Part shown: positions 1-5,863 of the stretch, in pieces | How the letters are laid out: the number at the start of each line of letters is the position of its first letter | Position numbering within the stretch: the stretch's first letter is position 1 | Origin: an uncultured Eubacteriales bacterium | GTDB lineage: Bacteria > Bacillota > Clostridia > UBA1381 > UBA9506 | Length of the DNA: 5,863 nt | Reading direction: 5' to 3' | NCBI GenBank assembly: GCA_902478395.1 | Contig: CABSKZ010000186.1 | Location: forward strand, 1-5,863 | Made by a program: the position numbers and the translations under genes | The notes under the pieces: model-generated | What the model was told of the DNA's origin: nothing | Database searches by the model: none | Seen by the model: the letters and a program-made list of their open reading frames with translations, nothing else

Positions 1-133
1 CTTCTGCTCTGGTCATCCCTTCCTTTGGTGCGATTATATTATCGCGGCCGACAATAATTCCATTTGCAACAGCCCAAGAAGCAGGTGTTTTGGCGTAATC
101 GGAAATATCAGCATTATCTGGATAGACTGACAA
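1..133 (-). repeat. S-layer homology (SLH) repeat 3, cut by the window edge
   Basis: Residues 1911-1954 contain ADISDYAKTPASWAVANG, IIVGRDNIIAPKEG and MTRAE at the left edge. This is the third repeat of the usual SLH triplet and has the canonical TRAE motif. The last helix, usually some 10-20 further residues, lies outside the window, so the gene's stop codon should follow shortly beyond position 1. Confidence 0.92.
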
Positions 134-3100
134 ATCAGAAACGTTGGATACGTCAATTCCCTTATACTGTACATAGCGGTAAATCAGGCTTACCGCCTGC
201 TCACGGGTAACAATATCATTCGGTGCAAATTCTTCGTCAGAATATCCTTGCACAACGCCATTCTTCCTCGCCCAATACACTGCCGCGGCATACCAGCTTT
301 CTGCATCCACATCAGCAAAAGGATAGCCCCAGATTGCATCTTCCATAGTAGGTTCGCCTTCCATCCGATATAGAATCGTAGCAAACATCGCCCTTGTCAT
401 TGTAATATTGGGACTAAATAAATCGTCCGCCGTTCCTCTCATTAGACCTGTTTCTGTTGCTTCTTTCACAGCGTCATAGAACCAATCGTTTTCTGAAACG
501 TCTGTAAACGGATTTTTCCATTCCGCTGAAGTGCTTGTATCCACGGTCCATTTGGCATAAAGGGTGAGATCTTTACTGACTTTTGTTTCAAAATTATATG
601 GTGTAGTGCATTCTTTGTCTGTATACCAGCCGCTGAACCGAAAGCCTTCTTTGGTAGGTTCTGACGGTATTGCAGCGGTTGTATTCCGCGCCACTCTCTG
701 GCTCTCAACGGGGCTTCCTCCCATTGAATCAAACTGAACTGTAAACTTCGCAGCAAATGTGCCACCGCCACCGCCTGAGGTGCTGGATTTTTCTGTTACA
801 GATACATTTATTTCTGTAACTGCACCAGAGGGTGCATGCACCGCATAAAGCTTGGTTTCACCAGGATTTTGCGCTGTCAGCACATTACTGTTCACCGTTG
901 CAACGGAAGAGTCGGCAACATTGTACGTAACGCTGGAATCTTTAAATAAATCGGCGAGCTTCATATCGAGTGATAATTCCTTTGTCTCACCTGTCTTAAG
1001 AGTAATTGCTTCTCCAACATTTAGCTTCATGTCATACGGCTGCGTTATATTAATATCTATCGACTCAACATTGGAAAGCGGAGTCTCCTCTTTATTATAG
1101 CAACCGACAAGCGCAGTCACAAAACCGTGCTTCTCAAACATTTCAGGGACGATATTTAGTAGTACATCATATTCTTTCGACTCACCGACCGCGATTTCAC
1201 CAACCGAAGCTCTGTAGAACCGACACTGGTCAACAGAATATTTTGAGTTTAGGCCATATGGCCCAGTCATAAAGACTTCCATTTCATCCGCACTGTTTGA
1301 TTTGGCGTTACCATTGTTTGTTACTGTATATTTTAAATGTACGCCGTCATTGTTCTGATATGACGCAATATGACTCACCTCATACACCGGCTTTTCTTCC
1401 AGCGGCTTTGAACGGTATTCGCTTACGTTTTCCATGCCGCCTTCCTGAGTTTCGATGTATAGCCTTGTGCCGTTTATCTGTTTGGGAAGACTCCAGGAAA
1501 TCTCCTGGGTTTCTCCATCACCCGGTATCAATTTTTCTTCGGACGAAATGTCTCCCAGATGGTTTGTGCTTCCGTCTGCCAGCTCTTCATAAATGCGCAT
1601 GATATACCCTTGCGCTGTTGTAAGCCCGTTGTTTTCAACCGTAATATTCACGGTGATGACTTCCTCAGAAGCTGGTGTTTCATTGGAGTATGTGACGTTT
1701 GTTACGTCAACTGCGCCGCAAGGTTCGAGATAGGTGGCTTTCAGTACCAGGTCCGATATTGCAAGCGGATTATTCGGGTCTTCTGTAAGAGTTTGCTTAA
1801 ATTGGTTATGAACAATCATTAAATTCCCGTTTTGATCTATTGCTACAGCTGCTTCATCGTTGTACAAATTAGAATTCGTCAATCTGTAAGGATTTGCCCA
1901 ATTCGATCCGCCGCGCTGCTCAAGCGTTTCTGCTTCGTCATCGCTCAACTCATCTGTTGTGCCAATCAAAGCAGTCGCATAAACCTCCTGGCAATTCATT
2001 TCGCCGTTTTCACCTTCCGCAGGCTGTGTCCAAATTACATACAGATTTCCATTCTTGTCTTCAATCACCTTAAAATCTGCCATAGCAAGGCTTTCGCCGC
2101 CGTTTTCACGCTTCACGCTCACCTCGCTGTAACTGTACTCATAATCCTCACGGATCGTGCCGTCGTCATTAATTCCCTCGCTGATCAGCTTACTGATATC
2201 AATATAGTCGATCGCCTTGCCGTCCCGGAACCAGAACAGCTTCGTATGCTCGCCGTCCTGTGCGTTTTTCACCCGGATTAGCTGCGGCATCGCATCCGCT
2301 ACGTTGTCATTGGTAATTCGCACAGGCTTAAATACGGAATGTGTTTTGAAATCATAAACCTGAACAAAGATTTCTTTATCAAAATCGGTATCGTTAGAAC
2401 TATCCTGATCGATTGTGTACGCATAAACAGCGAGGCCGTTGTAGGTCGTAACCGTAAAGTCCGTTATATTTGGAACGTCAATTCCAAGCTCCGGAATCGG
2501 AGAACTTAAAAACCGCTGTCCCTTCCATTCATTAATCATCTGCTCATGGTCTTCCGGATCAAGCTCTGTGTCAAAGTATTTGTCAAACAGCCATCTTCCC
2601 TCGGAACCGTCATAGAGCATATAGATAACGGCACAGTCGTTCGTGTAAGGATTCGCCAAGTCTTCTATGCTTCCTGAAGACGCGGTTTTCACATAATATA
2701 CAATTCGGTCCCCAGTTTCGCTGTCATACGCACAGGAAGGCATAAAGTCATAGTAGCTGTCCGTAGTCAGGCGTGTTTCTTCTGAAACAGTCATGGTATT
2801 TGGGTCGATTATAGCGGTATATACCTCAAGTGTTCTCAGGTAATCCCCCGGCTCACCGGACTTCGCCGCAGCAGGATCACTGGATAGCCAGCTTACCATC
2901 ACACGTCCGTTGTCCGCTTCGCATATGGATGGCTGGAAGTCGGCGGTGCTGTCCTCCTGAACCGTTACCGGGCTGCTCCAGTTTCCGTTTTTGTATACCG
3001 CAAATTTCAGCGTGGTTCTCTCAGCGGCTCCCTTATCAGGCGCGTTTTCAATATACGCGAGCACGACTGTTCCGTCTGACAGCGTGAGCAGCTGCGAATC

Positions 3101-5863
3101 GGGCCGTTCATATCCATTCTGAACAAGAACCTCCGAATCCTTCTCTCCAAAGGCCGACATGAGGGAAATACCAGGATTAGCTACCCATTCTGGTTCTCCT
3201 TCATTACCTTCCCGGAGTTTGAACTCCGGTCCTGCATTGGACATCAGCCGCATGGAAGACGGCTCCACAGATTCGTGGGCCCCGTCAACATACTGCTTGA
3301 TGGAACCGAATTTCATAACATCAAAGGTATATGAAAGCGGAACAGAAAACAGGAACAGGTCTATAATTAGGCCAGCATTGAAAGTGAGTGCGCCGCCTCC
3401 GTCATCTACAATATCAGACGGCTCGTAAACCCCCATTGCGTTAACCGTCCCCTGTACACGGACGCCTATTGTTCCGGCAAGGCCTACGCCCATATACAGC
3501 TGTGCGCTGCCTCCTCCTTTAATTGAACCGTTAAATTTATCATATACGCTTCCCTTGAAATCAACGGTGGCCGCTTTCGCATCATCGTATGTAATTTCTG
3601 CTTTAGACGGGTCTTTTTCCGACCCCAAAAAGCCCAATGCGTTTACGTTTAATTCAATTCCGATGTACGCTGGGATAAATATGGTGGGAATAATCGTGTA
3701 CCACGCCTTTTTAAATCCAAACTGCGCTCCTACATAAAAGCCCAGGCCCGCAAAAGTAGATTCTGTTGTGGTTTTTCCATTATTCGGATTCGTTACCTCC
3801 GCATACCAGAAATCAAAGTATGCACCAAGCTGTACGTCAAACTTCCAGGTCGGAACACCAATCGAACTTGTGGCGCCGTCATATAATTTCCCGATATCGT
3901 TAAAAGCCGCATTATAGGTAGCCGCCATACCATTTTTAAAGGTGTCAATCGGATGCTTAATGGAAAACATATCCTTATAATATGCACCGGCGTCACCCTG
4001 ATAAACTGTCATATGAGACTTGGTGAGCAAATCAGTTATACTTCCGACAGAAGCGCCAATATACATTCTGTAACCACGGTCAATCCGCATCCAGCCTACG
4101 GATACAAACGGGAAATTAAAATCCATCCCTGTATCGCCCAGCAGGGGAAGATTTACATAGTTAATATCAATCGGCATATCCACACTTTGCACAACCGGCA
4201 GCGGATAATCTGTATTCTGGCTGAAGGTATAGCCTGTAAATATGTCGGAATAGGTATAGCTTACCTCTTTGCCTCCCGGTAATGTGCCGCGGTCGGTTGT
4301 CAACCGCAGGAAAATCCGGTCTCCAGGCTTAAGTGCTAGCGCTTCGATATATTCGCCGCCCTCGCCCTCAGACGCGCCAAAGTTGATATCGGCAACAAAT
4401 TCATATCGGGTATTGTCTCCACTCCCATAGGTCTTTACCTGCGTAGCATAACTTCCGACAATTCCGTTTTTCTCATTATATACCACTAGTTCAGCCTTTT
4501 TCGGCTTTTCCAGAAGGCCGGCATGCTCCGTTAAAACACCATTCTCGTCCGACGATGTCATGTCATAGCGTGATGCAAACATATTTACCGTAAAGGAAGC
4601 GAAATCATCGGTAATGGGGATTACCTGCCCGCCCATCTCATTGGAAGAAGAGAGCATCATTGTTTCGAATATATTTGAAGTCAGCGGACTAACGTTATTG
4701 GTATGTGTTGCGGATATGCTATTCACATATGCATCTACCTTCGAAACCGCACCGCTGCGGGACATATATTCTATACCATCCGTTTTATTTTCCGGCCGCA
4801 GGAGCACTTCGCCCAGCTCGGCATTTCCGTTTACCGAAGTGAGGTAACGTGCATAATATGTTCCGGACGGTGCAGTAAATGCTGTGGTTGTAAGCTTTCC
4901 GCTTTCATCTGCTGTACCCGAAGCGCTGGCAACCGACACCAAAGCGCCGCTTGCCGGAAGCGCGCTTTCCGTTCCGGAATCCTGCGTTTTCAGGTTATAG
5001 CTCATGTAATAGAGCGTACCGCTTAAAGCGTGATACCCGCCCGCAGCCGCCGGCTCAAGATAAATCACGTTTTCGCCCGGCGTTTTTCCGGCAGTAAAGT
5101 AAAAACTGTCTCCTACATATTTTTTATTGTTATTTGCCTCTTTCCATACGCACACATTGGCATTTTCGTCCTTCGTCCGCGCTGGAATGGGGTACAGCTT
5201 GCCACTAACCGTGTTGTTTACGTCCGCATAGATATAATCCGTATAGGAAACGCCGCCAATGTTTTGGGACTCGGTTCGCGCCGACTGAAATACGCCGTAT
5301 CCCGTATCAAATTTTGCAACATCGCTGTTCTTGACGCGAACGGTGATTTTATTTGTTTTTTCCTGATAAATCGGCGTAATGATGATTTCTTTAGAAGCGA
5401 GTCTGCCTTTGTCAACAGACGCCGGTGCACCGTTCACATAGTAGTTCGCCTCATCATAATAGTTGCGTTCGCTGCCGTTTACTTTATATTGTATGTTGTA
5501 TCCGGGAGAGCTGTAGTTGTCCTTATACCGGTCTTCAATCACCGTAGATATAGCGAGGTTGTCCCCCAAGTGATATTTGTCAGTGATGTCGATGCTTTCA
5601 CCCGGATTTAGCTTATAGTCCGTGCCGCTGATGTTGATATAACCATAGCTGTCATCCGGCGCTTTTATCGTCACCTTTGCACCAATATGTGAAAATACTG
5701 GTTTTAATGTCATTTCACCATACAACGGCCTTGAACCATTGGGGTTCTGAAGACTTGTATTGTTCTTATACGTGATAAACGTGCCTTTTACTTTTCTTTT
5801 TGGCTGATAGGAAGTATCTTCTTTACCGGCATAATTTGTATAATTCTCAATAAATTTTTTATC
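1..5863 (-). CDS. Giant multidomain SLH-anchored surface protein (partial, both ends missing)
   Basis: One frame (codons at 5863-5861 down to 4-2) stays open for 1954 codons; base 1 begins the next codon. Residue numbers used in this annotation count from the right edge, so residue n lies at 5861-3(n-1). Every recognisable domain falls in this frame: carboxypeptidase-regulatory-like fold (about 279-354), central Gly-rich module (572-854), beta-propeller-like region (about 905-1375), two CARDB-like domains (1385-1593), Big_2-like Ig (1610-1691), InlB B repeat (1707-1772) and three SLH repeats (1784 to the edge). Only about nine cysteines occur, fitting an exported protein. Neither signal peptide nor start codon is visible, because the frame is already open at 5863. 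The C-terminus is probably close, since SLH repeat 3 is cut within its TRAE motif. No enzyme motif is seen; a cell-surface structural or adhesive role is inferred. The frame and SLH calls are very secure; the exact function is unknown. Confidence 0.96.
158..325 (-). repeat. S-layer homology (SLH) repeat 2
   Basis: Residues 1847-1902 contain PFADVDAESWYAAAVYWA, NGVVQGYSDEEFAPND and IVTREQAVSLIYRYVQ. All landmarks of the SLH repeat are present: F-A-D-V and the Trp, the N-G-V-V-x-G-Y loop, F-x-P-N, and T-R. The TRAE position reads TREQ. It follows SLH repeat 1 after a short Glu-rich linker (EPTMEDAIWG). Confidence 0.95.
350..514 (-). repeat. S-layer homology (SLH) repeat 1
   Basis: Residues 1784-1838 contain FTDVSENDWFYDAVKEA, TGLMRGTADDLFSPN and ITMTRAMFATILYRM. 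These fit the SLH consensus: F-x-D-V-x-x-x-x-W at the first helix, G-x-x-x-G-x-x-x-x-x-F-x-P at the loop, then (I/M)-T-R-A at the second helix. SLH triplets bind (usually pyruvylated) secondary cell-wall polysaccharide. The Arg of the TRAE-type motif is kept; the Glu is replaced by Met. Confidence 0.95.
548..745 (-). other. InlB B-type (Listeria-Bacteroides, Flg_new) repeat
   Basis: Residues 1707-1772 read FTVQFDSMGGSPVESQRV, then EPTKEGFRFSGWYTDKEC and FETKVSKDLTLYAKW. This is the full signature of the family: V-x-F-(D/N)-x-x-G-G, P-x-K-x-G-(Y/F)-x-F-x-G-W-Y-(T/D), and a closing D-x-T-L-Y-A-K-W. Only one copy is present. In Gram-positive surface proteins these beta-grasp modules lie between the ligand-binding part and the wall anchor, as here, immediately before the SLH repeats. 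Confidence 0.93.
758..781 (-). repeat. Poly-glycine hinge encoded by a GCC/ACC codon run
   Basis: On the plus strand the run gccaccgccaccgcc (761-775) encodes five consecutive glycines inside TSGGGGGT (residues 1695-1702). It separates the Ig-like domain from the InlB repeat and most likely acts as a flexible hinge. Units of three or six bases here could gain or lose copies without breaking the frame. Confidence 0.7.
791..1036 (-). other. Big_2-like bacterial Ig domain
   Basis: Residues 1610-1691 contain ITLKTGETKELSLDM, SSVTYNVADSSVATVNSNV, LTAQNPGETKLYAV and VTEINVSVTE. These follow the Big_2 plan: a (L/V)-x-x-G-E-x-x-x-L opening, a vtw/vtY-xx-sDssVAtV middle, a G-x-T/A strand and a closing alternating Val strand. 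Such domains are common stalk modules next to SLH repeats in Bacillota surface proteins. It lies directly after the CARDB-like pair and before the poly-Gly hinge. Confidence 0.72.
1085..1711 (-). other. Two tandem CARDB-like beta-sandwich domains
   Basis: Domain 1 (residues 1385-1484) has VDVTNVTYSNETPASEEV, ITVNITVENNGLTTAQGY, then a later LIPGDGETQEISWSLP and a closing ENVSEYR. Domain 2 (about 1494-1593) has the parallel elements GVHLKYTVTNNGNAKSNS, EIAVGESKEYDVLLNIVP and VTALVGCYNKEE. The order of a (T/V)-x-x-N-x-G strand-turn, a P-G-D-G-E-T or V-G-E-S-K-E turn and a terminal Asn/Glu-rich strand is that of CARDB (cell adhesion related domain) modules, which serve as extracellular spacers or adhesive units. 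The family name is inferred from the motif pattern; the duplication is seen directly. Confidence 0.6.
1739..3151 (-). other. Beta-propeller-like region, about seven blade motifs
   Basis: Residues 905-1375 contain a recurring pattern: a hydrophobic strand, an acidic/Asn-Gly turn, then a strand ending in an aromatic residue. Copies begin near residues 922 (LLTLSDGTVVLAYIE), 976 (SICEADNGRVMVSWLS), 1040 (SCAYDSETGDRIVYYVK), 1133 (DFTVTTYNGLAVYAYTID), 1191 (PQLIRV, then KLFWFRDG), 1259 (FKVIEDKNGNLYVIWTQP) and 1337 (AVAIDQNGNLMIVHNQF). Spacing is 54-93 residues; the long third interval may hide a further blade around IYMLYDGSEGRWLFD. The pattern fits BNR/sialidase-like and related propellers. True Asp-boxes (SxDxGxTW) and the sialidase FRIP motif are not seen, so a binding role is more likely than glycosidase activity. 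A hinge of about 50 residues (3152-3301), rich in Glu, Gly and Pro near EGNEGEPEW, separates it from the central module. Confidence 0.6.
3302..4150 (-). other. Central module: LLGD motif region and Gly/aliphatic alternating beta region
   Basis: This covers residues 572-854. It opens with LLGDTGMDFNFPFVSVG, then MRIDRGYRMYIGASVGS. A more polar, partly helical-looking stretch follows (residues about 610-672, with KDMFSIKHPIDTFKNG and ATYNAAFNDIGKLYDG). From residue 673 the sequence becomes unusually rich in Gly, aromatic and aliphatic residues in strand-like alternation: FDVQLGAYFDFWYAEV, FAGLGFYVGAQFGF, IPAYIGIELNVNALGF, AQLYMGVGLAGTIGVRVQG and FNAGLIIDLFLFSVPL. This resembles amphipathic strands of a beta-barrel or beta-solenoid rather than Ig-like domains. 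I do not recognise a named family, and no catalytic motif is seen. Confidence 0.45.
4151..4801 (-). other. Unassigned beta-rich extracellular stretch
   Basis: Residues 355-571 match no family I can name. Visible parts are a Ser/Asn/Thr-rich portion (ISATHTNNVSPL, MMLSSSNEMGGQ), a likely beta-sandwich with strands FASFTVNMFASRYD, KKAELVVYNEKNG and YEFVADINFG, an acidic Gly-rich loop (ASEGEGGEY), then ALKPGDRIFLRLTTDRG, which looks like a closing strand pair of an Ig-type fold. The last part (LPVVQSVDMPIDINYVNLP) leads directly into the central module. It is in frame with the domains on both sides, and no alternative gene is supported on the other strand. Confidence 0.4.
4802..5029 (-). other. 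Carboxypeptidase-regulatory-like / Ig-like beta-sandwich domain
   Basis: Residues 279-354 run ALSGTLYYMSYN, then LPASGALVSVASASG, TADESGKLTTTAFTAPSG and TYYARY. This order (a G-T-L strand, a P-A-S-G-A-L-V-S-V strand, a T-A-D-E-S-G-K turn, then P-S-G-T-Y-Y) matches the usual plan of CarboxypepD_reg-like and related prealbumin-like repeats: G.V...G.pl.GA.V.V, TDe.G.f, aGtY. In surface proteins such modules act as rigid stalk spacers. The fold class is well supported by this pattern; the exact family is an inference. Confidence 0.5.
5042..5863 (-). other. N-terminal beta-rich region with a weak ~108-residue internal repeat
   Basis: This covers residues 1-274. No named domain is recognised. Two stretches look related and are spaced about 108 residues apart: LYGEMTLKPVFS, followed by AKVTIKAP (from residue 47), and LASKEIIITPIYQ, followed by NKITVRVKN (from residue 155). 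The segments before each, GTFITYKNN and ANYYVNGAP, also look alike. The pattern of short hydrophobic strands separated by Asn/Asp/Gly/Tyr-rich turns suggests serial beta-sandwich modules, and further copies may lie upstream of the window. Divergence is high and the call is by eye only. Residues 172-271 align poorly with the first copy. Confidence 0.45.

Noticed and set aside
190..384. 64-codon minus-strand open frame
   Set aside because: It is an out-of-phase shadow of SLH repeats 1 and 2.
466..771. 101-codon minus-strand open frame in a different phase
   Set aside because: It overlaps the InlB repeat and the start of SLH repeat 1, which are unmistakable in the main frame; its translation shows no family features.
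1832..2281. 149-codon plus-strand open frame with a hydrophobic, Cys-rich translation
   Set aside because: It is antisense to the propeller blades near residues 1191-1345, whose motifs are clear in the minus-strand frame; its Ile/Cys/Arg-rich composition is typical of a shadow frame.
1739..3151. Active sialidase or other glycosidase
   Set aside because: No FRIP motif, Asp-box series or arginine triad pattern was seen; only the general blade rhythm supports a propeller.
5030..5611. 193-codon open frame on the plus strand
   Set aside because: It lies wholly antisense to the domain-bearing frame, has no recognisable domain or ribosome-binding context, and is explained by the base bias of the real gene on the opposite strand.
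1..5863. Internal start codon, promoter or terminator within the window
   Set aside because: The main frame is continuous and domain-filled throughout; any promoter- or hairpin-like strings would lie inside coding sequence, and none was convincing.

Overview
The window lies entirely inside one very large protein-coding gene on the minus strand. Reading from 5863 down to 2 in a single frame gives 1954 consecutive sense codons with no stop and no frameshift. The frame is open at both edges, so the true start lies beyond 5863 and the true stop lies just beyond 1. No intergenic space, second gene, RNA gene, mobile element, CRISPR array, promoter or terminator can be supported here.

The product is a modular, secreted, cell-wall-attached surface protein. 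In protein order (right to left on the window) it holds: (i) a beta-rich N-terminal stretch with a weak repeat of about 108 residues; (ii) an Ig-like or carboxypeptidase-regulatory-like beta-sandwich; (iii) an unassigned beta-rich stretch; (iv) a central module with a conserved-looking LLGDTGMDFNFPFVSVG stretch and then a long Gly/aliphatic/aromatic alternating region; (v) a large beta-propeller-like region with about seven blade motifs; (vi) two CARDB-like beta-sandwiches; (vii) a Big_2-like Ig domain; (viii) a Thr/Ser/poly-Gly hinge; (ix) one InlB B-type (Listeria-Bacteroides) repeat ending in LTLYAKW; (x) three S-layer homology (SLH) repeats, the last cut by the window edge.

C-terminal SLH triplets, Big_2 and InlB B repeats together are typical of large exported proteins of Gram-positive Bacillota, especially anaerobic Clostridia. 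The moderate base composition and mixed codon use fit that, but the genus cannot be told from this stretch. The likely arrangement is that SLH repeats bind the secondary cell-wall polymer, the InlB, Ig and CARDB modules form a stalk, and the propeller, central module and N-terminal domains project outward for binding. No enzyme active site was recognised, so a structural, adhesive or ligand-binding role is inferred and not shown.
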